From Flagellimonas amphidinii (lineage in GTDB: Bacteria > Bacteroidota > Bacteroidia > Flavobacteriales > Flavobacteriaceae): 64,000 bases of DNA. The notes beneath the pieces were generated by a model, which ran no database searches, had not been told where the DNA came from, and saw only the letters and a program-made list of their open reading frames with translations. The position numbers and the translations under genes are program-made. The DNA lies in NCBI RefSeq assembly GCF_013090115.1, contig NZ_JABFNN010000039.1:248001-312000 (forward strand), given 5' to 3'. This document shows positions 27,903-36,912 of this stretch, piece by piece (position 1 is the first letter of the stretch; every line of letters starts with the position of its first letter).

Positions 27903-28673
27903 TTAATCGAAATCAATTTCACTCCATTTATCGGCAATCTCTTCAGCTAGATTTTGTGACTCATTCACAAAAGTGGATGTTCTAGATTTTTGAATTGAAA
28001 AGAATCCCATTATGTTATCTTTTAACGTTTCTATTTGATTATCAGCTCTTGAAAAATACTCTAGGTATCTTTGAAGGTCTTCAGGTGATGTTTGTGCACT
28101 AACATTGGTAACACCACTGTTTTGTACTTCAATTTTAATTTGCGTGAACTTGCTTCTAATAAGATCTGTTTTCTCTGTTAATCTATCCTTCAAACTTTGA
28201 TCTATATCCAAATCTGATACACTTCTTGTCAATCCTTCTATACTATTATCAACTTCTGCAAAAGAAGCTTCCACCTGAAAACTAAACTCCCTCAGGACTA
28301 ATAAATTATTTGATTCTGTCACGGCACTAATCAACTGATCTGTTGAAAGAGCGTGCAAAGCTCCAACATTATCCATAACCATCGATGCAGGATTAACCAC
28401 AAGGGAAAGAGCTTTGAAATTTCTTGCTGTACTTTCAGTCGAGGCAGCAATTTTCACAGCGTAATTCTTGAAAGGCTCAATTTTGCTTTCTACTTCTTTT
28501 TTTGTTGTTTTTATATTGCCATTGTTTTTTGAAGTTCCCAATAGGTCCTTGACCCCACTTATTGCAGTTGGTAATACGTTATCACTTATTGCTTTAATTA
28601 TTTCAATTGTTTGAGCACTCAAATTGCAAATTGTAAATAAAAGGAAGACGATTGTAATTGTTTTGGTTTTCAT
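27903..28673 (-). CDS. exported helical protein of the HK-receiver cluster
   Basis: 256 residues with a clear signal peptide ('TITIVFLLFTICNLSAQ'). The remainder is predicted helical, with Ser/Thr/Asn-rich coiled segments, and no cysteine outside the signal peptide. No family is recognised. Its start overlaps the stop of the upstream gene by four bases (ATGA), so the two are coupled. A 221-base gap separates it from the kinase gene downstream. Confidence 0.65.
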   Translation of the reverse strand: MKTKTITIVFLLFTICNLSAQTIEIIKAISDNVLPTAISGVKDLLGTSKNNGNIKTTKKEVESKIEPFKNYAVKIAASTESTARNFKALSLVVNPASMVMDNVGALHALSTDQLISAVTESNNLLVLREFSFQVEASFAEVDNSIEGLTRSVSDLDIDQSLKDRLTEKTDLIRSKFTQIKIEVQNSGVTNVSAQTSPEDLQRYLEYFSRADNQIETLKDNIMGFFSIQKSRTSTFVNESQNLAEEIADKWSEIDFD

Positions 28674-29398
28674 TGATTTTCGATTATGGTTATTTCATTT
28701 AATTGGATATTCGTATTCTCGATTTTTATTTTTCTATCATATAACAGATTGCTTGTTTTGGCATGAAGTAACTGTGACCTTAAAATGGCATCTTCTAAAA
28801 AGTTAGCTAGCAGCTTTTTTACTTCATTATAAAAAACCTTCTGCTGGTCATTTTTTCCATATTCTTGATTCATCAACCTTTTCATATAAAGCAAATTGGA
28901 AAAATTTTCTAACTCAAACTTTAATAATCTGTGACTCATTTTAAGTGTTTCAAACAACTTGGGTTCTTCTCCTAAAGACTTTTCTATTAAATCAGCTTCT
29001 CGTTTTACTTCACCGTAGGTTTCGCGTAAATCGTCTAACTCGCTATTTGTTGTGATATAATTTCCTGAAAAATCCATTTCTTTCCCTTTCTTTTTGAGAT
29101 ATCTTAGCTTGAATAGAATGTCTAAGGCATGATCATTAATTACTGAAATAGAATTATCTAATGACTTCACATTTTCTTTATTCTTCAAACCTTTATTTGA
29201 TAGACAATACGATAACATTTTGTGATTTAAACTTGAAGATTTCTTATTGGTTGTAGAGTTTAAAATATTATAACTGGATAAGATAAATACGAACGTTATA
29301 AGTCTTAATGAGTTTTTAATAGAATTGGATTTCTCTATTGATCTTCCTATTAGTAATAATGATTTGAATAAGTATTTGATATTATTTTTCAATTTCAA
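28670..29398 (-). CDS. exported or membrane helical protein, start uncertain
   Basis: 242 residues if the TTG near 29398 is used. A hydrophobic stretch near residues 33-45 ('LITFVFILSSYNIL') should export or anchor it; the rest is a charged helical protein. No ATG, GTG or other strong start lies upstream although the frame stays open for about 50 further codons, to a TAA inside the hairpin at 29530-29556. The first in-frame ATG is only at residue 61. Either the TTG is used, a rare start is used, or the gene has lost its 5' end. It is first in the five-gene cluster. Confidence 0.55.
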   Translation of the reverse strand: MKLKNNIKYLFKSLLLIGRSIEKSNSIKNSLRLITFVFILSSYNILNSTTNKKSSSLNHKMLSYCLSNKGLKNKENVKSLDNSISVINDHALDILFKLRYLKKKGKEMDFSGNYITTNSELDDLRETYGEVKREADLIEKSLGEEPKLFETLKMSHRLLKFELENFSNLLYMKRLMNQEYGKNDQQKVFYNEVKKLLANFLEDAILRSQLLHAKTSNLLYDRKIKIENTNIQLNEITIIENQ

Positions 29399-29465
29399 AA
29401 TTTCAATTTTAACGAATAAAACATTAAACCCTATTCTTGTAACAGAGTAGTTATTTGAAAAATAA

Positions 29466-29556
29466 GAGGAAGTTAAATGTAGTTTTGGAGAATCTAAATA
29501 TATAAATAGATTGTTAAATCGTATTGTAGAAAAACCTTAGAAATTCTGGGGTTTTT
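29466..29556 (-). promoter_or_regulatory. bipartite upstream element, copy 1 (purine block plus hairpin)
   Basis: Two parts recur at 42.1 and 50.6 kb: a purine-rich block 'gaggaagttaaatgtag' (29466-29482) and, 48 bases further upstream of the gene, an inverted repeat 'aaaaacc' / 'ggttttt' with 'agaaattct' between (29530-29556). The block lies 68 bases before the start of the 28670-29398 gene. The hairpin alone could also serve as a terminator for the gene at 29654. Confidence 0.5.
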
Positions 29557-29653
29557 CCGCAATTTCGAACTACAAGAAATAATTAGTTGACTTCAAACAA
29601 AAAATCCTTCCAAAAAAATTAGAAGGACTTTTGGTTATCTAAATAGGGATTCA

Positions 29654-29956
29654 TCATGCTTTGAGCACAGAAAGTCTAGTGGATAATTTCAATAAAAAAT
29701 TGACATGAACACTCGTTTGGGACACACAATCAAAAATGTATTTTTTGGATAAACCCAATCCCTTATTTTCGATACTGCCTGATAGCATCCCATGCAAACC
29801 ATCTATATGGCCTTCAAGAGAGTTTACGTCGAAATAGTTATCAATAATGGCAATAATCTCAAGGATTGCATTCTTTTGTTTTGAATCTGCCAAGGAGAGT
29901 TCCTTCTGTAGTTGCTGGTACCATTCATCATGGATTTGATTTTTTCTTGTAGACAT
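29654..29956 (-). CDS. small cytoplasmic protein of unknown function
   Basis: 100 residues, no signal or membrane segment, mostly helical ('DEWYQQLQKELSLADSKQ', 'ILEIIAIIDNYFD'). A central Gly-rich turn 'GHIDGLHGMLSG' stands out. No family is recognised. It lies between repeat copy B and the HK cluster and has its own leader, with a 10-base inverted repeat about 40 to 145 bases upstream of its start. Confidence 0.55.
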   Translation of the reverse strand: MSTRKNQIHDEWYQQLQKELSLADSKQKNAILEIIAIIDNYFDVNSLEGHIDGLHGMLSGSIENKGLGLSKKYIFDCVSQTSVHVNFLLKLSTRLSVLKA

Positions 29957-29994
29957 AAAGAAAATTTTAAATGCGGAGCCACCCCGTCAGCCCT

Positions 29995-30101
29995 GTCTAC
30001 ACAGTCTAGGACTGGAAGCGGTACTTTCGTGGCCGCTGGGCTTGCGAGCGACTCCTTATCGATAAATAATTGTTTTAGAATTTTCCTAAAACTGTGTAGA
30101 C
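29995..30101. repeat. inverted repeat in leader of the 100-residue gene
   Basis: Perfect 10-base arms 'gtctacacag' (29995-30004) and 'ctgtgtagac' (30092-30101) enclose 87 bases. The enclosed DNA is more GC-rich than its surroundings and includes 'ggccgctgggcttgcgagc'. It lies upstream of the minus-strand gene ending at 29654. It could be a structured leader, an operator pair or the trace of a small element; nothing inside encodes a protein. Confidence 0.45.
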
Positions 30102-30129
30102 GTGTTAAAGATACAAATGTTTATCATAT

Positions 30130-30922
30130 CCCATTCCACACACATTACCTCCCCTCCTACCTCGGGTCGTGTAAAAAGTGTTCCATTACCTTTTCTTGAA
30201 GAAGATTTTTAGAAGAAATTTTCCACGAGCTGCACGGTAAACTTTCGCTTTTACCAAAGCTCAAGTTACATAACGCGGTACATTATAGTACAAATGCTTG
30301 TCTGGGTAAAACTGCGCCAATACCACCGTATTTGATATAATTGTAGATATGACTGCCTTTAGGCTCATATCGTCAACAATTATGTCATAGCAGTTTTACA
30401 TGTTGGCTTATTTCTTGACCGCATTCGTAAGCTATAATTATATATTATATCAAATATCCCTCAGCAGTATTCTTTTTATCAAACGTAGCAACAGGGTCAT
30501 GAAACTTCATTTAGCGGTCGGCTACGCCGCATCTTTCCATTTGTATCTATAATTAGACGTTATGTAAAATTGCCGCGCGCAAACGCTTATTGTTTAAATA
30601 AAATCAAATTGTCTTCACAATTTATTTTATACACAATTCCCAGCCGCTTTGCCCACGCCAAAAAAGCAAATGCTTTTAGCTTCGTATTGAGCATTTGTTT
30701 AGAATTGAATATTCTGCAATAAAAAAATCTCATTATCATTTGTGCAAGCCTCACGCAACAGTACAAAATTTGCTTAGGCAAATTTCTGTACACTTGCTCA
30801 CTTTCTGTTTCTAATTGAAATTTTTAAATTAAGCTGTTTGACATTATGTAAAATAGAAATTTAAGTTTTGAAGTTATTAATCTCTATCTTTTGTCTTGAT
30901 ACAAAAGAAACAAAAAATCAAG
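30130..30922. repeat. composite intergenic repeat, copy B
   Basis: This gene-free stretch repeats the order of copy A: a 'ccattccacacacatt...gtgttccatta' block (30130-30190), arm 'acataacgcggtacattatag' (30268-30296), inverted arm 'gtaagctataatt' (30422-30452), 'tatccctca', 'acagggtcatgaaact' and 'gcggtcggctacgccgcat' (30490-30530), a second arm ending 'gacgttatgtaaaat' (30538-30570), 'tacacaattcccagcc' (about 30630) and 'cttgat...atcaag' (30895-30922). A short frame at 30587-30793 is discounted as repeat-derived. 30923-31194 shows nothing further of note. Confidence 0.75.
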
Positions 30923-31194
30923 GCTGCATATAATTTTGGAAACAATCTACGGCTCGTTTCGCTATATTTTGGAAAACATTAGAACACTTTAGATTATATA
31001 GAACTCCAATTAAAAAGTGAGAACTCAACAATATTAAGTTCTCACCCTCTAAAATATGACCGCTCTACTCACCTATTGTTTTAGCCAAAATTTTATGAGG
31101 CCTTTAGTTTTAACAGAGAAAAAATAATGGTTAACAGATTAAAATTTATTTGATGATTTTCTAAAAGGATATTTGTTCATCAAATAGTTTTGAG

Positions 31195-33501
31195 ATGAAG
31201 TATATATTAGCATTTATGTTTTCGATGTATGGTTTTTTAGTTTTTCCCCAACAAGAAACCATCATTTTTGGAACCGTAATAGATGCTGATACTAAAAAGC
31301 CTATTCCCTATACTACTATCGCTATATTTAACGATAATCTATTAATTAATGGTGTTTCTTCCAATGAAGATGGAACGTTTAAAATTAGGGTTAAAGAGAC
31401 TTATACGCATATAGAAGTTAGCTTTATTGGATACAAAAAGTCGACTATCAAAGCTTCAGAATTTACCGATGGTATTACGATACACCTTTTTCAAGATATC
31501 AATGCGCTAGATGAAGTTATCATTAAAGGCGAGCGCACTACTTCCCTATTAAAGATTGATAGAAAAATCATTAATCTGGGAAGTAATATCCAACAATCGG
31601 GTGTTAATGCCTTGGAAGCTTTCGAGCAAATACCTGAAGTAGAAACCGATATTGCCACTGGAACTATAGCACTTCGCGGTAGTGAAAACATACAAATACT
31701 TGTCAATGGGAAATTATCGCCTTTAAATACTTCAGAACTATTACAACAAATCCGAGCATCTAATATTGACCGCATTGAGATTATAACGTCTCCTTCCGCA
31801 AAAAATCGAGCAGATGGCTTATCCGGAATCATAAATATTATCTTGAAAAGACAAAGAAATCTTGGATTAAATATAGTAAGTAATGCTTCCATAGGAACTA
31901 GAAGATATGGCTTTGGAATTGATGGTAATTATAACAATTCATGGTACAATTTTAAAGCACGTATTTCACAATCCAAAAATAAAACAACTAACAATCAGCT
32001 TCTAAAAAGAGAATTTGGCGATGGTACAACTGAAAGTATTTTTACACCTTATGAGTTTGATGGAATCGTAAATAATATTGCTACTGGTATCGACTTTTTT
32101 ATTGGTGCTAAACAAGAATTGTCCATAAATGTTGATTATACGGATGATTCGCATGATTATATTAATAATTCCAGCTACTTCAACGTAACAAATAGAGATG
32201 ATTATGAATATCTACGACAGAATTCCCACAAACATTACATTACTATTTTTAACGGCAATTATCGGTTTAGCTTTAGTGATAACAACCATTTTCTAGAGCT
32301 AGATTTCAATTTGAATAATAGTGAGAACACATATCCACTAACAGATTCTGAAAACGATGTAGAGCTTTTTGATGAGAGACTCACAGAAGATTTTTTGTTA
32401 CAGTCTTTTGCACTTGATTACACATTTCCTTTAAAAGAAAAAGTTATTGTTGAAACAGGTGTTTCAAAAAACACACAGTTTTTAGAAAGTGCGCGTTTAT
32501 TTGTGCCAGTTTCAGGAATCGAGGAAAACAATCAATTTGAATACGACGAAGTACTTTGGGGTATGTATGCACAATCAAAGTTTGCTGTAAGTAAGCTCTC
32601 TATTCAGACAGGGCTACGGTATGAATATTTTACATCTAACTCCAAAAGCCAAACAAATAATTTCATATCCTCAATGAAATTCTCTAATGTATTTCCATCT
32701 CTTCATCTATCCTATAAACTAAAAGATAATAATACCTTAAATCTTGGTTATAGCAAACGTGTTTCTAGACCTAACTTTCATCATGTAAATGCTTTTCAAA
32801 TTGTTAGCCCACTTTATATATGGGAGTACAATCCTGATATTTTACCAGAATTTAGTGATAATATAGAATTTAGCTATCAAACAAAAATCAAAAATCTGAA
32901 TGTTAACTTGTCAACTTTTTATCGTCACAGAAAAGATGTTATTTTGTGGACACAAACTGGCACGAACAACCAACAAACCTTTAGATATGAAAATGCGGGA
33001 GTTTTCAATTCTTATGGATTAGAAAGTGATTTAAGCTACAAAATTGCTTCATATTGGAATTCGAGACTTACGGCCAACTACTATTTTACAAAAGTGAATC
33101 AGTCAGCATTGGTTACATGGGACAAGTTATACTCTTCCACATTTCAGTTTAAAAACATCATCAAAATCAATAAGGCAATCTCTACAGACTTAACCTATAT
33201 TTATAGGTTCAAAAACCAACGAACATACAGTTTTAACGAACCCAGAAATCGATTAGATTGGGCTTTGCGTGCGCGCTTTTTGGAAAACAAATTAATGGCA
33301 GGATTTAGGCTTGTAGATATTTTTAATAATTACATGCTAAATAGAACCAGCGTTACAGACAACCTTTTTCAGGAAACCAACTGGGATATACAAATGCAGA
33401 CAAGGAATTTTTTGTTTAGTTTACGTTATACATTGTTTGAAAATAAAGGTAAAAATAGAAAGAGGAAAGAACGTCAGTACAATGAAGCTCCGATAGATTA
33501 G
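31195..33501 (+). CDS. outer-membrane beta-barrel receptor with CarboxypepD_reg-like plug extension
   Basis: 768 residues. Signal peptide, then a carboxypeptidase-regulatory-like domain (about 22-100, 'IFGTVIDADTKKPIPYTTI' opening), a plug-like domain (about 105-220, 'QSGVNALEAFEQIPEVE', 'RIEIITSPSAK') and a long barrel with aromatic/Asn-rich strands. It belongs to the outer_membrane_beta-barrel family related to TonB receptors. No TonB box is obvious. The next two genes, after an 7-base gap, encode a LytS-type kinase and LytTR regulator, suggesting that uptake or sensing at the outer membrane is coupled to this pair. Confidence 0.88.
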   Translation: MKYILAFMFSMYGFLVFPQQETIIFGTVIDADTKKPIPYTTIAIFNDNLLINGVSSNEDGTFKIRVKETYTHIEVSFIGYKKSTIKASEFTDGITIHLFQDINALDEVIIKGERTTSLLKIDRKIINLGSNIQQSGVNALEAFEQIPEVETDIATGTIALRGSENIQILVNGKLSPLNTSELLQQIRASNIDRIEIITSPSAKNRADGLSGIINIILKRQRNLGLNIVSNASIGTRRYGFGIDGNYNNSWYNFKARISQSKNKTTNNQLLKREFGDGTTESIFTPYEFDGIVNNIATGIDFFIGAKQELSINVDYTDDSHDYINNSSYFNVTNRDDYEYLRQNSHKHYITIFNGNYRFSFSDNNHFLELDFNLNNSENTYPLTDSENDVELFDERLTEDFLLQSFALDYTFPLKEKVIVETGVSKNTQFLESARLFVPVSGIEENNQFEYDEVLWGMYAQSKFAVSKLSIQTGLRYEYFTSNSKSQTNNFISSMKFSNVFPSLHLSYKLKDNNTLNLGYSKRVSRPNFHHVNAFQIVSPLYIWEYNPDILPEFSDNIEFSYQTKIKNLNVNLSTFYRHRKDVILWTQTGTNNQQTFRYENAGVFNSYGLESDLSYKIASYWNSRLTANYYFTKVNQSALVTWDKLYSSTFQFKNIIKINKAISTDLTYIYRFKNQRTYSFNEPRNRLDWALRARFLENKLMAGFRLVDIFNNYMLNRTSVTDNLFQETNWDIQMQTRNFLFSLRYTLFENKGKNRKRKERQYNEAPID

Positions 33502-33508
33502 AAATATA

Positions 33509-34543
33509 GTGGGAATTGTTAAACCAAATAAAAATTTATTTTTAGAGAATTTACAAAAAAGAGAAGTTTTTATCCATCTCGTTTTTTGGATGTTTTATTT
33601 GTTCTACCCTTATATAAAAAGTATTACTAGCGGCTATACGTACGTTTTCTTTAATGAGCTTATCAACCTTATATTTGGAATGGTAGTTTTTTATGTTACT
33701 TACTTATTAATTCTACCTTCAAAAAATAAGATAGCCAATAGTATTTTATTACTTATTCTATTTTTTCTTTTAGGCTATGTGAATTTAAAAATGCACAATG
33801 CTATTTTGGAAGGAAAACATGAAGAACCGTATTGGTATTATGGCTTAGGTTATTTTTCCGCGTATGCTGTATTAGCTTTGTTTGGCTATGTTTTGTATTC
33901 TATAAAAAAGGCATATGAACAACAACAAACGATAGAAAAAACAATTATTGAAAGACAGCAGGCCGAATTATCGAGCTTAAAAGCACAAATATATCCACAC
34001 TTTTTGTTTAACACTTTAAACATGATTTATTCGAGTGCTTTAAAAAAGGATGATAAAACTCCAGAAATGATATTGAAATTATCTGACAATTTTAGATATC
34101 TATTGCAAAAAGGGCAAGATAATTCTGTAAATATACAAGAGGATATTATACATATTAGAGATTATGTAAGTCTTCAAAAAGAGCGTCTTGCTAATAAAAT
34201 TCAAGTGAATTTTTCTACAGATATTGATGACGAGAATCAAGTAATAGCTCCACTACTATTTTTGCCTTTTATTGAAAATGCCTTCAAATATGTTAATTCA
34301 ATCAAGGGTTCTCAATATCCAATTTATATTTCGGTTATTTTAAAAGGCAAGACGTTAACTTTTGAATGTGAAAATCCATTTAATTCCAATTCAAAAAATC
34401 ATATGGATAAAAACTGGCAAGAAAGCGGTATTGGTATTGAAAATACTAAAAAACGATTAGATTATTTTTATAAAGACAATTATCAGCTTCATATATCCAA
34501 AGAGGATAATATTTTTAGAGTGCTATTGAAAATACAATTATGA
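33509..34543 (+). CDS. LytS/YehU-type sensor histidine kinase
   Basis: 344 residues with a GTG start at 33509; the first ATG would cut into the first membrane helix. Four membrane segments occupy about 18-135, a coiled linker follows, then the His_kinase domain with His164 in 'PHFLFNTLN' and the ATPase part with 'FLPFIENAFKY' and 'GIGIENTKKRL'. It should phosphorylate the LytTR regulator that starts within its stop codon. Confidence 0.9.
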   Translation: MGIVKPNKNLFLENLQKREVFIHLVFWMFYLFYPYIKSITSGYTYVFFNELINLIFGMVVFYVTYLLILPSKNKIANSILLLILFFLLGYVNLKMHNAILEGKHEEPYWYYGLGYFSAYAVLALFGYVLYSIKKAYEQQQTIEKTIIERQQAELSSLKAQIYPHFLFNTLNMIYSSALKKDDKTPEMILKLSDNFRYLLQKGQDNSVNIQEDIIHIRDYVSLQKERLANKIQVNFSTDIDDENQVIAPLLFLPFIENAFKYVNSIKGSQYPIYISVILKGKTLTFECENPFNSNSKNHMDKNWQESGIGIENTKKRLDYFYKDNYQLHISKEDNIFRVLLKIQL

Positions 34544-35217
34544 TGAAATGTTTGATTTTAGAAGATGAAAAAGCAGCTCAAGAAATCTTACAGGATTTTA
34601 TTGAAAAAACACCTTTTCTACAATGTATAGGGATTTATGAAAGTGGTATTGACATTCCCCACTTACTCATAAAGCAAGCTGATATCTTATTTCTTGATAT
34701 CGAACTTCCAGAATTAAATGGTTTATCATATTTAAAAACCATAGACAAACCACCAAAGGTTATAATCACCACGGCTTATGTTAATTATGCTGTAGATGCT
34801 TTCGAAGAAAACGTTTTGGATTATTTAGTAAAACCTTTTTCTTATGAACGTTTTTTCAAGGCTATAGCACGTGCAAAAGACCAAATTCTGAAAGGCAGAA
34901 ACGAAATGGAAAAGTATCTTTTTGTTTACACCGATAAAACACATCACAGAATTTTTATTGATGATATTTTGTACTTAAAAGCAGAAGTAGATTATATAAA
35001 AGTAGTTACTAATAATGTCTCCTTATTGGTATTAGATAGTTTGCGCAATTGGGAGGAGAAAGTAGCTGAACATGATTTTTTGAGATCACATCGTTCTTAT
35101 ATAATAAATACTAATAAAATTGATAAAGTTTATGGAAATCAAGTGTTTGTAAACAATGAAGCTATTCCCATTGGACAATCATATAAAAATTCTTTTATGA
35201 AATCTTTAAATATTTGA
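34540..35217 (+). CDS. LytTR family response regulator
   Basis: 225 residues. Receiver with 'LILEDEKAA', phospho-acceptor Asp53 in 'FLDIELPELNG' and 'LVKPFSYERF'. LytTR DNA-binding domain about 120-225 ('YLKAEVDYIKVV', 'DFLRSHRSYIINTNKI', 'IPIGQSYK'). ATG overlaps the kinase stop (ATGATGA), so the pair is coupled. Likely target is the receptor gene upstream or an efflux/uptake system elsewhere. Confidence 0.93.
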   Translation: MMKCLILEDEKAAQEILQDFIEKTPFLQCIGIYESGIDIPHLLIKQADILFLDIELPELNGLSYLKTIDKPPKVIITTAYVNYAVDAFEENVLDYLVKPFSYERFFKAIARAKDQILKGRNEMEKYLFVYTDKTHHRIFIDDILYLKAEVDYIKVVTNNVSLLVLDSLRNWEEKVAEHDFLRSHRSYIINTNKIDKVYGNQVFVNNEAIPIGQSYKNSFMKSLNI

Positions 35218-35260
35218 TGAGATTAAGCCCATAATTTTATTGGTAAATGGTTTATAGAAC

Positions 35261-35426
35261 CCATTCCACACACATTCCCCTACTCTCCTCTTTGTCGTTT
35301 CGGGCAAAGAGTGTTCCATTAGTTTCAGTTTAAGAACCTTTTTAGAAGAGATTTTTTTCGAAGAAAATTACGTTAGCATACTTTGCTTTTCCAAAGCAAA
35401 GTAACATAACGCAGAACATTATGATA
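35261..35426. repeat. cassette-edge repeat, copy C1
   Basis: Matches 30130-30296 and 42221-42380: 'ccattccacacacatt' (35261), 'gtgttccatta' (35311), 'tttttagaagaga' (35339), a 'tttgcttttccaaagcaaagtaa' hairpin with 'ctttgctttt' / 'aaagcaaag' arms, and 'acataacgcagaacattat' (35404-35422). It runs into the 3' end of the next minus-strand gene, whose stop is at 35419, just as copy 42221-42380 abuts the gene at 42399. Confidence 0.7.
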
Positions 35427-35931
35427 CGCTCTTGTTTTTTCGCTTAATAACTTCTTGAACAAAGTTTTTGCTTACGCATTTGAAGTTTAGTTCAACTGTT
35501 GAACTAATAAGATTTTTTTCTTTAAAGAATATTTTTATTTCGTCTACTGGATTATTTTCAATACGGTGCACTTGCTTTCTTATGATTCCATGGAGCGATT
35601 TAATTTCATTTTCTGGTTGTTCATCCAGATAGAGTAAGATTGGTGTCCATTTTTCAGTTCCTAAGACTGATTTTATATATGGAATTACAAGTAAATATTT
35701 ATCAGTTAGATATAAATCGGCCAAGTTGAACAAGTAGTGATAATTTTTGATTCCTGGATTCCAATTATGGCATTTCAAATTCTTTTCAGAAAATAGTACT
35801 CTCTCATTAAAAAAATCTAACGCTTTCCTTTGCTCTGGTCCACTAACTCGGTTTCGATATCTAAAGGACAACATCCTATATGTAATTAGCAGCAATCCAC
35901 CTAAAGAAAAAAATAGAATTATAAACTTCAT
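35419..35931 (-). CDS. single-gene cassette protein with N-terminal membrane helix
   Basis: 170 residues. The first ~20 residues form one membrane helix ('FIILFFSLGGLLLITY') followed by an Arg-rich segment, so the body is probably cytoplasmic. The soluble part has no recognised domain. The gene stands alone between two island repeats (35261-35426 and 35991-36210), and the last codons lie inside the repeat arm, as expected for a mobile cassette. Confidence 0.55.
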   Translation of the reverse strand: MKFIILFFSLGGLLLITYRMLSFRYRNRVSGPEQRKALDFFNERVLFSEKNLKCHNWNPGIKNYHYLFNLADLYLTDKYLLVIPYIKSVLGTEKWTPILLYLDEQPENEIKSLHGIIRKQVHRIENNPVDEIKIFFKEKNLISSTVELNFKCVSKNFVQEVIKRKNKSVS

Positions 35932-35990
35932 TGCAGTCAGTTCATTTTTGCACTAATAAACTTAAAGAAAAAAAAATGAGACTTGTTATT

Positions 35991-36210
35991 GATGTTTTAC
36001 ATCGAAAATTCAAATTCTGCAACAAAGTTTTGGTTGTAAAATACTATCCTATTGTTTACTTGAAAATTTTGAGAAGAAAAATTTCAGGAAAATCTCGCCA
36101 GCTTGTCGCAAAAGCTTACGGCAGTATTTTGGAAGGTCTTGTAGACCTTTTAAAATATGAGCGAGATGGTGCGCTGGAAAGAGCATAAATTTCTAAGCAC
36201 TTGCTCTATG
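35991..36210. repeat. cassette-edge repeat, copy C2
   Basis: Contains 'gatgttttacatcgaaaattc' region with the stem 'ttttaca' / 'tgtaaaa' (35991-36048), matched at 42888-42946, then 'agaagaaaaatttcagg' (about 36074) and 'gcataaatttctaagcacttgctc' (about 36184), both matched in copy A at 23526-23613. A frame at 35931-36188 runs through it and is not credited. The remaining bases to 36424 show no gene. Confidence 0.65.
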
Positions 36211-36424
36211 CAAACATTCTATACGTTGATAAAAAATACTTTACCCGATAATAATTAAAACAAAATGTGTAAATTTAGTCAGGTGTTTATGGTACGCCTG
36301 CTCGTTCGTGCAAAGATTTCATCCACCATATTAGATAATATAAACCTTCAAGGCTTATTGTCCAGCAATAGTATACGAACGCATAATCTCTTGGATAATA
36401 ATCTTTGAAACAAAGGATTATATT

Positions 36425-36886
36425 ATGAATACTATTGATTTCTTCAAACTTCAATCTAAAAACTTACACAGAGATTTTAAAAGGAGAAAACCTGTCTCCG
36501 ACAAACTGAACAATGCTTGGTTATATGAATATGAGCCAAAGTATTTTGACGTTCTACTGGTAATGATAGATTTCAATCTTGATGAAGAAAAATTGAGCTT
36601 AATGAAAGCCCAACACGCAATTGCACGAATGGCTGGATTTGAAAAGTGGACCGCTTTAATTAAAGCTTCAGAGCCTGATTTAAAAATTGCAAAAATTCTT
36701 TATGAAAATCAACATAAAGTTGACCTGCTAATGTGGCAATTTCATTTAGCGGAAGTTGAAGAAATGAATCAAACGAGTTTTGATTCAGAGACTAAATTGG
36801 CTATTTGTGAACAAGCTTTTGAAATGGAAGTTTTCGATGACAGTGTTTCTTTTGATTGCTATCTTTTAGAAAAAAAATACGGATAA
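36425..36886 (+). CDS. single-gene cassette protein, unknown function
   Basis: 153 residues, acidic and helical, no signal peptide. The opening 'MNTIDFFKLQSKNLHRDFK' and the central 'AQHAIARMAGFEKWTALIK' look like a conserved short family: the second block resembles the 'A..I AR..GF..W..L' helix found next to ankyrin-type and other repeat proteins. No function can be assigned. It is isolated between repeats at 36210 and 36913, in the opposite direction to its neighbours. Confidence 0.6.
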   Translation: MNTIDFFKLQSKNLHRDFKRRKPVSDKLNNAWLYEYEPKYFDVLLVMIDFNLDEEKLSLMKAQHAIARMAGFEKWTALIKASEPDLKIAKILYENQHKVDLLMWQFHLAEVEEMNQTSFDSETKLAICEQAFEMEVFDDSVSFDCYLLEKKYG

Positions 36887-36912
36887 AGGAATTTAATATT
36901 CCTTTCTTTTTT

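Noticed and set aside
30587..30793. 68-codon minus-strand frame inside repeat copy B
   Set aside because: Lies wholly in the composite repeat; the equivalent part of copy A has no such frame.
31185..31192. TAGTTTTG, a perfect match to the TAnnTTTG promoter element before the receptor gene
   Set aside because: It lies only two bases before the start codon, too close to be the promoter of that gene.
35931..36188. 85-codon plus-strand frame between cassettes
   Set aside because: It runs through modules that recur in gene-free DNA at 23.5 and 42.9 kb, starts on the opposite strand of a gene's 5' end and shows no protein-like pattern.
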